Shown: positions 1-5,803 of the stretch, in pieces
Layout: every line of letters begins with the position of its first letter
Position numbering within the stretch: the first letter of the stretch is position 1
Source of the DNA: an uncultured Bacteroidales bacterium
Lineage (GTDB): Bacteria > Bacteroidota > Bacteroidia > Bacteroidales > ML635J-15
NCBI GenBank assembly: GCA_905233405.1
Contig: CAJOEG010000095.1
Location: 1-6,251, forward strand
Length of the DNA stretch: 6,251 nucleotides
Direction: 5' to 3'
Notes under the pieces: model-generated
Databases searched by the model: none
What the model saw: only the letters and a program-made list of their open reading frames with translations
What the model was told of the DNA's origin: nothing
Translations under genes and position numbers: made by a program

Positions 1-450
1 AGCGCCGCCATTACTTTGGTCGGTTTGCCACAACAGGTTGGAACAGTCGGAACGTCCGCCTGTACCGCCGGCGCCACCGCCGCCACCACCGTAGCCAGCG
101 CCACCATTTCCTGAAATGCCAGGAGCAAATAATTCTCCAAAATCTGAGTTAACAATGGTTCTGATACTTCCTGTTTCGCCTGTTATTCCTGCAGAACCAG
201 CACCTCCATTTCCGCCAGTGCCACCGTTTTCTGCATCGCAATATGTACCTGCATCGGCATTGGTACCGTTGGTTCCTCTGCTGCCACCTTTGCCGTTCGT
301 GCTATTGGAGTTGGTTGCGTTGTTTCCGACACCGCCACCAGCAGCAGCACCATCTCCACCTTGCTGAGCGCCAGAGCCTCCGTGATTACGACCGTTGGCT
401 GCCGCGCCAGGATTACCCTGTCTTCCCTGTTTGCCGTTACCAGCAACGCC
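1..450 (-). repeat. Glycine-rich low-complexity tract inside the large surface protein
   Basis: Residues 900-1049 of the large protein contain 51 Gly in 150 residues, as GGxGG and GxxG runs with Asn, Ala, Thr and Ser, including six consecutive Gly near residues 1020-1025. On the plus strand this appears as repeated gcc/acc triplets. It follows directly after a beta-helix-like segment (YAVYLKSC, YEIVRC), so the Gly-rich runs may be loops or extensions of the helix. A less Gly-rich island (residues about 993-1009, including RTIVNSDFGELFAP) interrupts it. The tract still continues at the left edge. Confidence 0.85.
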
Positions 451-3147
451 AGGTTTCAACTGGCATCTTACGATTTCGTAGTTAGTACAACTCTTTAAAT
501 AAACTGCATAGTTGGATACACCGTAGTTGGTTTCAATTACAACCTGCTCTTCCGATGGAGTAAGTTCGGTAGGGTAGAACCTATATACAAGTCCTGATGT
601 CGGCTTGCAGGTTTCGTTGAATGTACAGCCTACCGCCGATTCTACAGTCGTTGGACTTGCCCAACTTGACGAAACGCTGACATACTTGGATGTTCCTGTC
701 TGTCCGTCGCGGACGCCGACACGCGGAGTTAATGTCGTTTCTGTACAAGGATTTATGTTGCCGTAACAAATTTCGATTATATTTGAGTTTTCATAAAGTT
801 TTATCTGGAAGTTTTCGGTATATGATGATGTACGGCAACTTGAGGAATAAGGAACCAGATTGTACCATTCTATCGTCAGTACGCCGCCCGTATAATTGCT
901 GTAAATGTTTCCACCATACGGAGGATACAGGTCATGTAGCAATGCCAGAACCGAACTTGTGCTTGGCGCAGAAAGCGTTCCCGATGGTGCGCTGCCGAAG
1001 TTTATGAATCCGTTTGAGCAGACATAGATTTCTGTACCGCTGAAATAGGTTGTACCGCATAATGTAAAATCGAAAGGCAATGTTATCGGTATTGATGCAT
1101 CGTCGCCGAAAGAACCGACTTGTGTGGTCGAGGTGTGCGGAATGCTTGTGTATGAAGAGTTGGCAGTTTCAAAAGACCAACCGCTGCAACTGTATATAGT
1201 TGCTGCCAGACCTTCATCCTGACTACTTGCAGGAATATCGTTTCGTGCATCGGCAGTTTCAATGGTTAGGTCCTGCAGACGGAATCCAGCCACGGCATCT
1301 CCCTTTAGGGCTACTACGGATGGAGTTGCGCCAGTTCCTAGCACATTGGTGTTGGTACGGCGTATGGTTGTTGCACCTGCCGTCGATTTCTTCTTGTTGA
1401 AGCTGTCGAAATAACCGCCTTCGATGGTTACATTGCTCACAAGTTCAAGAGGATAGTCGATTTCGTATAAACCTTCTGCCATACGGATTATTGCGCCCGA
1501 ACATTCCGACATCCTTAATGCCGATGATATGTCGGTCGGGTCGGAAGGTGTCATACCGCTGCCGTCACCGTTAACATCGACATAAACCACATTACAGTCG
1601 TTCATCGAGTTGACATCTATGATTTCCACTGATACGCTTGCCGTTCCCGAACATCCAAGTTGTGTGCTTACTGTTACCTGATAGGTTGTAGTTGCATCAG
1701 GCGAGACGCTTATTTCGGGACTGTTTGCACCAGTATCCCACAAGTACTGGCAGTTGTCACAGTTTGAAACTACGGTTGACAGAGTTACATCATCACCTGC
1801 GCAAAGCCTTACATATCCAGGCTGGATTGCAACCGTCGGACTTGGATAAACAACCACGTTCACGCTGTTGATGTCGGAGCAACTGTTCGACTGGTTTACA
1901 TTTGTCTCTGGGTTGAACGAAGTTGTTGTGTTTGTGACTGTCACATAATATCTTGTCGTAGATGTCGGATTGCTGGTAGTGTTTGCTGTATTTGCTCCGT
2001 TAGACCACGAATAAGCCGTTGCCGGACTAGCCGTAACCGAAAGTTGTACCTCGTCGCCAGAACAGAATTCCGCAGGATTGGCATATACGGTAGTTATCTG
2101 TGGCTTAGGTGTGACGATTACGTATGTGTAGAACGAGTTTGTTCTGCTAGGCGTTGTTATCTGCAGTTCATACCAACCAGTCATTGCTGTGGTTGCGTTC
2201 TGCCTTGAAACCGAGGTGCCTGTTCCGATTTGTGTTCCGGTGGCATTTTGGTTTGCTCCGTTAAAGAACCATCTGTAGTTTGTGGCGTTGTTGACGTTTG
2301 AGCAGGAGAGTGTTATTGTAGCACCTTCGCAGACCGGTGAGTTTGAAGTAACATTTGCTATGATGTTGCAGTCGGTTGTTGCCTGGCCGTTAAGCCAACT
2401 CTGATGCTGCGAGTTGAAAAGTATTGTTCCTGCTTGCTTCGAGTAGTTGGTAATAAGGAAGATGTACCATTGACCAGACTGAGCATTTGGAATGTAGCAC
2501 CATTCGGTAGCCTCTGTCGTATAACTGCAGTCGATGATGTTTCCTGTCGGGTAGCCGCCCATATCGCCTGAGTGGTTTCCGTTGGAAGGACGATGGCTGC
2601 CGTTGCTTGTGCTTGTGTTAAGACCGCTTGTACATCTTGTGCTGACAAGTTCTTCGGCGGTAGATGCGTAGAAAGGTCCCCAGCAGACGAAGTCAATATC
2701 ATAGCCGTTGCTGTGTTCCATATAGATAAGCAGGTCGCCCGGATTGTCGATTCGCATATAGAACCAAGCAGGTGATGGGGTAGTGTAGCAGCAAGCAATG
2801 TCGGTGCCGCCACTGCTGAAGTCGGTAGCCTGAACATCGCTTGTGCCGGCAGGGAATGAATACGAACCTTCGTCGGTACAGAATGCCAATGCCTCGTTGC
2901 AGAAGTCGGCACTTACGCCACTGCGGAGTTGCTTGAGTTGATTTGTATTCTCGAAATTGTTGGTGTACCAAGCATCAACGCCGGATGCCTTCAATATTGT
3001 GTATTCTTCACGTTCGTCAGCTGTCATTTCGTCTATTGGTATTGACCTCAGGAATTCCAATCTTTCGTAGTTAATTTTCGACTGCGAAAACGAAGGAATT
3101 GCAAAGAAACTCACCGCGATGCACAATAAGAATCGTCTAACAAACAT
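1..3147 (-). CDS. Large secreted multidomain surface protein (Ig/PKD-like, beta-helix, Gly-rich), partial at its C-terminus
   Basis: The frame is open from ATG at 3147 to the left edge: 1049 codons with no stop. Residues 1-21 form a signal peptide (basic MFVRR, hydrophobic core, likely cleavage in SFS|QS), which fixes the start. Residues about 81-250 are a Cys-rich domain (Cys 83, 90, 119, 120, 155, 172, 207, 217), beginning DFCNEALAFC and including DIDFVCWGPF, a type I associate with N-termini of Bacteroidota secreted proteins. Three Ig/PKD-like domains follow at about 265-345, 346-435 and 436-510, each with a C-x-G-[DA] entry and a Y-x-V/L exit strand. Residues about 518-648 and 870-900 look like a parallel beta-helix (VYVDVNGDGSG, SNVTIEGGY), interrupted at about 650-865 by a beta-sandwich-like domain. 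From residue 900 the chain is Gly-rich. The role is inferred to be cell-surface or adhesive. Export by type IX secretion is plausible, but any sorting domain would lie outside the window. Exact function is unknown. Confidence 0.9.
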   Translation of the reverse strand, partial: MFVRRFLLCIAVSFFAIPSFSQSKINYERLEFLRSIPIDEMTADEREEYTILKASGVDAWYTNNFENTNQLKQLRSGVSADFCNEALAFCTDEGSYSFPAGTSDVQATDFSSGGTDIACCYTTPSPAWFYMRIDNPGDLLIYMEHSNGYDIDFVCWGPFYASTAEELVSTRCTSGLNTSTSNGSHRPSNGNHSGDMGGYPTGNIIDCSYTTEATEWCYIPNAQSGQWYIFLITNYSKQAGTILFNSQHQSWLNGQATTDCNIIANVTSNSPVCEGATITLSCSNVNNATNYRWFFNGANQNATGTQIGTGTSVSRQNATTAMTGWYELQITTPSRTNSFYTYVIVTPKPQITTVYANPAEFCSGDEVQLSVTASPATAYSWSNGANTANTTSNPTSTTRYYVTVTNTTTSFNPETNVNQSNSCSDINSVNVVVYPSPTVAIQPGYVRLCAGDDVTLSTVVSNCDNCQYLWDTGANSPEISVSPDATTTYQVTVSTQLGCSGTASVSVEIIDVNSMNDCNVVYVDVNGDGSGMTPSDPTDISSALRMSECSGAIIRMAEGLYEIDYPLELVSNVTIEGGYFDSFNKKKSTAGATTIRRTNTNVLGTGATPSVVALKGDAVAGFRLQDLTIETADARNDIPASSQDEGLAATIYSCSGWSFETANSSYTSIPHTSTTQVGSFGDDASIPITLPFDFTLCGTTYFSGTEIYVCSNGFINFGSAPSGTLSAPSTSSVLALLHDLYPPYGGNIYSNYTGGVLTIEWYNLVPYSSSCRTSSYTENFQIKLYENSNIIEICYGNINPCTETTLTPRVGVRDGQTGTSKYVSVSSSWASPTTVESAVGCTFNETCKPTSGLVYRFYPTELTPSEEQVVIETNYGVSNYAVYLKSCTNYEIVRCQLKPGVAGNGKQGRQGNPGAAANGRNHGGSGAQQGGDGAAAGGGVGNNATNSNSTNGKGGSRGTNGTNADAGTYCDAENGGTGGNGGAGSAGITGETGSIRTIVNSDFGELFAPGISGNGGAGYGGGGGGAGGTGGRSDCSNLLWQTDQSNGGA

Positions 3148-3240
3148 ATTTTCACTATAAAAATTTCGCATACACTGTTATTTTTAGTTAAAAAATAATC
3201 TTATAAAATACTATTAATCAGTGTGTTGGTTTTGTGTTGG

Positions 3241-3272
3241 CAAAAATCGAACTACACCTATAACGACCGCAA
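3241..3272 (-). promoter_or_regulatory. Weak candidate promoter for the large surface protein
   Basis: Read on the minus strand, GATTTTTG at 3248-3241 matches the Bacteroidota -7 box TAnnTTTG except at the first position. A TTG at 3272-3270 lies 21 nt upstream, in the range expected for the -33 element. It would give a leader of roughly 90 nt. The region is very AT-rich, so this is only the best of several weak options. Confidence 0.25.
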
Positions 3273-3372
3273 TTTAAACATTTTTTAATATATGGACAAG
3301 ATATTTTTAAATTTTTAACAGGTGGTCTGTTGCAATAACGTTTGGTTTGCGAAAAGGTTGCCCGTTTTTTGA

Positions 3373-3430
3373 GTTAAAAGTTTCAAGTTTCACGTTCAAC
3401 GTTTAAAGTTTCAAGGGTTCAAAGTTGTTA
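3373..3430 (+). repeat. Phased 7-nt tandem array, consensus GTTTCAA
   Basis: Six consecutive 7-nt units run from 3373 to 3414: GTTAAAA, GTTTCAA, GTTTCAC, GTTCAAC, GTTTAAA, GTTTCAA. After two extra G come GTTCAAA (3417-3423) and a degenerate GTTGTTA. Each full unit begins with GTT and ends A-rich, so the periodicity is exact although the units have diverged. Related units of 7-8 nt occur in the radC/era gap. Confidence 0.75.
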
Positions 3431-3519
3431 TTTTACAATTTGTTTAATATGATATATGCCTGATAATCAGAATTTAGTGCGCCGTATTTGCATTTTGAAA
3501 AAAATATTAACACAAAAAA

Positions 3520-3548
3520 TTGTATTGATGAAAAAAGTAGTATCTTTG
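3520..3548 (+). promoter_or_regulatory. rpsT promoter, Bacteroidota type (TTG / TATCTTTG)
   Basis: TATCTTTG at 3541-3548 matches the -7 consensus TAnnTTTG of the Bacteroidota housekeeping sigma factor exactly. TTG at 3520-3522 lies 18 nt upstream as the -33 element. Transcription should start near 3552-3555, leaving a leader of about 50 nt before the rpsT ATG. That leader is A-rich and has no Shine-Dalgarno sequence, as is usual in this phylum. Confidence 0.8.
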
Positions 3549-3551
3549 CAG

Positions 3552-3566
3552 TCCAAAATTTTTGGA
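3552..3566 (+). promoter_or_regulatory. Palindrome at the start of the rpsT leader
   Basis: TCCAAAA (3552-3558) and TTTTGGA (3560-3566) are perfect inverted repeats around one base. They lie at the predicted transcription start, so they could be an operator or a small 5'-end hairpin in the mRNA. The A/T core makes a chance origin possible. Confidence 0.35.
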
Positions 3567-3605
3567 ACATTTAAGGTAAAAATAAATTAAAAGTTAAGTA
3601 AAAAT

Positions 3606-3860
3606 ATGGCACATCATCAGTCAGCAAAGAAGAGAATCAGACAGATTGAAGCAAGAAGGTTGCACAATAAGTTTTATGCACGTACATCGCGTAATGCTGT
3701 TCGCGCATTGAGAGCTATGTCGGTTAAGTCCGAGGCAGAGGCAATGCTTCCGAAGGTTGCAAAAATGTTGGACAAATTGGCAAAGAAAAATGTCATCCAC
3801 GCCAACAAGGCTGCAAACCTCAAGTCTTCTTTGACAAAGCACGTCAACCAATTATCATAA
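3606..3860 (+). CDS. rpsT: 30S ribosomal protein S20
   Basis: This 84-residue, strongly basic, Ala/Lys-rich protein has the usual S20 length and pattern. It opens MAHHQSAKKRIRQ, continues RRLHNKFYARTSRNAVRALR, and ends with the family's late block LDKLAKKNVIHANKAANLKSSL. S20 is a primary 16S rRNA-binding protein that forms a three-helix bundle and binds early in 30S assembly. The ATG at 3606 gives the canonical N-terminus and is preceded by an A-rich stretch instead of a Shine-Dalgarno sequence. The gene has its own promoter (3520-3548) and terminator (3890-3920), so it looks monocistronic. S20 synthesis is autoregulated in Escherichia coli; nothing here shows whether that applies. The most common N-terminal form is MANHKS, so the His at position 3 is a minor variation. 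Confidence 0.98.
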   Translation: MAHHQSAKKRIRQIEARRLHNKFYARTSRNAVRALRAMSVKSEAEAMLPKVAKMLDKLAKKNVIHANKAANLKSSLTKHVNQLS

Positions 3861-3889
3861 TTGGGTTGAACACAAAATGTAAGACGTTG

Positions 3890-3920
3890 CTGTTTCGCTT
3901 TAGAGCGAAGCAGTTTTTTT
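3890..3920 (+). terminator. Intrinsic terminator of rpsT
   Basis: The arms CTGTTTCGCT (3890-3899) and AGCGAAGCAG (3904-3913) pair over 10 bp, with one T-G wobble, around a TTAG loop. Seven T follow at 3914-3920. This is a textbook rho-independent terminator about 30 nt after the rpsT stop codon. Its T-run ends only 12 nt before the radC start codon. Confidence 0.9.
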
Positions 3921-3932
3921 GTTTGTACACGT

Positions 3933-4619
3933 ATGGACAATAGAAAAAGTATAAAGGAATGGTCGGAGGACGAGCGTCCACGCGAAAAACTTATAAACCT
4001 CGGTCCCAAGGCTCTGACAGCGGCAGAACTGTTGGCGATACTGATTAGTTCGGGTTGCAAGCGGAAAAGTGCGCTCGACATTGCTCGTGAAATCCTGACC
4101 GACTGCGACAACAAAATTGACAATCTTTGTCGCCTTACATACAGCGACTTGCTGAAGTATGAGGGCATAGGCGAGGCTAGGGCTGTGACCATAGCCGCGG
4201 CAGTAGAACTTGTCCGCAGGCGTGAAAATGTAGCTGCTGGGCAAATCCTTGGTAGCGAAGATATTTTCAGGGCGGTAGTGTCGAAGGTGGTAGACGAAAA
4301 CCGCGAGTACGCATACGCCTTGTACCTTAATAACTCAAACGGATTAATCAGGTTGGTGAATGTCGGGATTGGTGGAATTGACTCCACATTAGTCGATGTA
4401 AGGGTTGTGATTGCTGAAGCATTGAGGTTGAATGCCTGTGCCGTGGCGTTTGTTCACAATCATCCGTCAGGCAACCTGACGCCAAGCCGCCTTGACGACG
4501 AACTGACAAACAATCTGTCGAAGGCTTGTTCGCTGATGAAAATTCGTTTTATCGACCACGTGATAATAAGTAGCAACGGCAAGGACTACTATAGCTATCA
4601 CGATAAGGGAAGAGTGTAG
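3933..4619 (+). CDS. radC: RadC family protein (HhH plus JAB/MPN metalloprotease-like domain)
   Basis: At 228 residues this is full length for RadC. The N-terminal signature WSEDERPREKL is at residues 10-20, with ALTAAELLAILISSG following. A helix-hairpin-helix DNA-binding motif lies at about 73-97 (LLKYEGIGEARAVTI). The C-terminal JAB/MPN domain carries the zinc-binding motif HNHPSG with H175, H177, S185 and D188, in the spacing H-x-H-x7-S-x2-D. The usual HPREV segment reads VDVRVV here, as I recall for Bacteroidota members. The start at 3933 gives the standard N-terminus. Biochemical function is unsettled: the classical radC102 repair phenotype of E. coli was reassigned to recG, so 'DNA repair protein' is a label more than a demonstrated role. 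No promoter box or Shine-Dalgarno sequence is visible before the start, which sits just after the rpsT terminator. Expression may therefore depend on read-through. Confidence 0.95.
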   Translation: MDNRKSIKEWSEDERPREKLINLGPKALTAAELLAILISSGCKRKSALDIAREILTDCDNKIDNLCRLTYSDLLKYEGIGEARAVTIAAAVELVRRRENVAAGQILGSEDIFRAVVSKVVDENREYAYALYLNNSNGLIRLVNVGIGGIDSTLVDVRVVIAEALRLNACAVAFVHNHPSGNLTPSRLDDELTNNLSKACSLMKIRFIDHVIISSNGKDYYSYHDKGRV

Positions 4620-4631
4620 TGGACTATGTCT

Positions 4632-4713
4632 GTTTGAAAGTTTCTAAGTTTCAAGGTTTCTAAGTTGCTGACAAGATGCAAAAACGAAAGGTTTCTGGTT
4701 TAATAGTTTCAAA
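4632..4713 (+). repeat. Left array of 8-nt GTTTCAAG-type units downstream of radC
   Basis: Five consecutive 8-nt units run from 4632: GTTTGAAA, GTTTCTAA, GTTTCAAG, GTTTCTAA and a degenerate GTTGCTGA (to 4671). A second cluster at 4691-4713 reads GTTTCTG, GTTTAATA, GTTTCAAA. Between them, AAAC (4682-4685) and GTTT (4691-4694) can pair around GAAAG. The units resemble the 7-nt array upstream of rpsT and are the reverse complement of those at 4762-4866. No open reading frame is evident. Confidence 0.7.
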
Positions 4714-4722
4714 TTCTCGACC

Positions 4723-4743
4723 TTTAGCTCAGCGTAAGCTAAA
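4723..4743. repeat. Hairpin at the centre of the radC/era repeat region
   Basis: TTTAGCT (4723-4729) and AGCTAAA (4737-4743) form a perfect 7-bp inverted repeat with a 7-nt loop. An alternative small hairpin, AGC-GTAA-GCT at 4731-4740, overlaps it and resembles the mini-hairpins further right. It lies between the two oppositely oriented repeat arrays. No T-run follows it, so it is not a standard intrinsic terminator. Confidence 0.55.
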
Positions 4744-4745
4744 TC

Positions 4746-4876
4746 TTTAAACGCCGCAGGCATCAAACCTTTGAACTCTTAAACACTCAAACGGCGTCAG
4801 CCATTGAAACGTGAACGGCGTAGCCCTCAACGAAGTTAAACATATAAACGCCGTAGGCATATAAACAGGCGAAACC
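4746..4876 (-). repeat. Right array: inverted 8-nt AAAC units interspersed with mini-hairpins
   Basis: On the plus strand, 8-nt units ending AAAC or GAAC follow one another: CATCAAAC, CTTTGAAC, TCTTAAAC, ACTCAAAC (4761-4792), then ATTGAAAC (4803-4810) and ATATAAAC twice (4842-4849, 4859-4866). Read on the minus strand these are GTTTnAnn, the same family as the left array. Inserted between them are short self-complementary modules: GCC-GCA-GGC (4753-4761), GGC-GTCA-GCC (4793-4802), GGC-GTA-GCC (4817-4825), AAC-GAA-GTT (4829-4837), GCC-GTA-GGC (4850-4858) and a degenerate GGC-GAA-ACC (4868-4876). The last one abuts the era stop codon. Confidence 0.7.
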
Positions 4877-5755
4877 CTATATATTGTAACCAAAATTAGT
4901 TAAATCTCTGTCGTTGTTGCGCCAGTCCTTTTCTACCTTGACGAAAGTTTCAAGGAAAACCTTTTTGCCGAAGAACTTTTCTATATCAATGCGGGCTTCC
5001 GTTCCGACTTTCTTTATCGAGGCTCCCTTGTTGCCAATGATAATACCTTTCTGTGACGGGCGTTCCACTATTATTACAGCCTTTATACGTATGATGTCGG
5101 GACTTTCCTTGAATTCTTCAACAGCAACTTCGCACGAATATGGGATTTCCTTCTTGTAGTTGAGCAGAATTTTTTCGCGGATGATTTCCGAAACGATGAA
5201 ACGCTCGGTCTTGTCAGTAAGCTGGTCTTTTGGGAACCATGCAGGTCCTTCGGGCAGCAGCGAAACTATTTCGTTGAAAACGGTGTCGAGGTTGGTGCCG
5301 TTGAGTGCCGAAATTTCAAAAATCTTCGCGTTTGGCAGGCGGTTTTCCCAGAAGAGACGTAGATTCTCAACTTCTTCATTACTAACAAGGTCAATCTTGT
5401 TTATGAGGCAGAGCACTGGAATTTTCACTTTGCTAAGCCGCTCGATGTATTCCGCATTTTTCTCGGCAGACTCCACGACATCGGTCACATACAAAAATAC
5501 ATCTGCATCGTCGAACGAAACGGAAACGAAGTCCATCATCTTTTCTTGCAGCTTGTAGTTGGGCTTTATGATTCCGGGAGTGTCGCTATAAACAATCTGG
5601 AAATCGTCGCCGTTGACTATGCCGAGAATCCTATGGCGCGTAGTCTGTGATTTCGATGTTATTATAGAAATTCTTTCGCCTACGAGGGCATTCATTAGTG
5701 TTGATTTTCCGACATTTGGGTTGCCTATAATATTTACAAAACCTGAACGATGCAT
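4877..5755 (-). CDS. era: GTPase Era, ribosome assembly factor
   Basis: This 292-residue protein has the complete Era layout. The GTPase domain shows G1 GNPNVGKS (11-18), the G2 region with TTRHR (38-42), G3 DTPG (58-61), G4 NKID (119-122) and G5 SAL (149-151). The Era signature TERFIVSEIIREKIL (183-197) leads into a C-terminal KH domain with the GNKG loop at 241-244 and a FFGKKVFLETFVKVEKDWR ending. Era binds the 3' end of 16S rRNA through the KH domain and acts in 30S maturation at the inner face of the membrane and in the cytoplasm. The ATG at 5755 gives the standard short N-terminus (MHRSGFVNIIG). A promoter box ends 14 nt upstream, so the leader is predicted to be very short. The stop codon lies directly against the repeat region, and no intrinsic terminator was seen after it. 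Confidence 0.98.
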   Translation of the reverse strand: MHRSGFVNIIGNPNVGKSTLMNALVGERISIITSKSQTTRHRILGIVNGDDFQIVYSDTPGIIKPNYKLQEKMMDFVSVSFDDADVFLYVTDVVESAEKNAEYIERLSKVKIPVLCLINKIDLVSNEEVENLRLFWENRLPNAKIFEISALNGTNLDTVFNEIVSLLPEGPAWFPKDQLTDKTERFIVSEIIREKILLNYKKEIPYSCEVAVEEFKESPDIIRIKAVIIVERPSQKGIIIGNKGASIKKVGTEARIDIEKFFGKKVFLETFVKVEKDWRNNDRDLTNFGYNI

Positions 5756-5769
5756 AATTTAGTTTTTTG

Positions 5770-5803
5770 CAAAGGTAAATCTATTTTGTGTACTTCTCGA
5801 CAA
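5770..5803 (-). promoter_or_regulatory. era promoter, TACCTTTG box
   Basis: On the minus strand TACCTTTG (5777-5770) is an exact match to TAnnTTTG, and TTG at 5803-5801 lies 23 nt upstream, at the long end for a -33 element. Transcription would start about 8-10 nt before the era ATG, giving an almost leaderless mRNA. The upstream part overlaps the 3' end of the receiver gene, so era may be transcribed both from here and by read-through. Confidence 0.65.

Larger units (their letters stand above)
3148..3605. other. Divergent intergenic region between the large surface protein and rpsT
   Basis: This 458-base AT-rich gap separates two divergent genes and shows no credible coding frame. Its recognisable content is a phased 7-nt repeat array (3373-3430), the rpsT promoter (3520-3548) and a short palindrome at the presumed rpsT transcript start (3552-3566). 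There is also a small inverted repeat, CTGAT-A-ATCAG, at 3460-3470, which could be an operator or chance. The leftward promoter for the surface protein must also lie here, but only a weak candidate is visible. Confidence 0.7.

Noticed and set aside
116..367. 83-codon proline-rich open frame on the plus strand
   Set aside because: It is the antisense of the Gly-rich tract: GGn codons read in reverse give Pro- and Ala-type codons. It is not an independent gene.
2358..2912. 184-codon open frame on the minus strand in another phase
   Set aside because: It lies wholly inside the 1049-codon frame of the surface protein, which has a coherent domain structure. The alternative frame is low-complexity Thr/Ala/Ser-rich sequence.
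1..3147. Suspected pseudogene, because the left half shows only short complete frames
   Set aside because: Reading the frame codon by codon shows no stop and no frameshift. The long frame simply has no end inside the window.
3141..3148. Perfect minus-strand TATGTTTG box, matching the TAnnTTTG promoter consensus
   Set aside because: It overlaps the start codon of the large surface protein. A transcript from it would lose the signal peptide, and no -33 TTG lies at the right distance, so it is a by-product of the codons ATG TTT G.
3674..4387. 237-codon open frame on the minus strand opposite rpsT and radC
   Set aside because: It lies antisense to two clearly recognised genes, spans their intergenic terminator, and its translation has no recognisable domain.
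4720..4745. tRNA-like TAGCTCAG motif
   Set aside because: It resembles a tRNA D-arm, but there is no acceptor stem, anticodon arm or T-arm (no GTTCGA-type motif) in the right places. The hairpin explanation is sufficient.
4632..4876. Possible CRISPR array
   Set aside because: The units are 7-9 nt and contiguous, without 25-40-nt repeats or unique spacers, and no cas genes are present.
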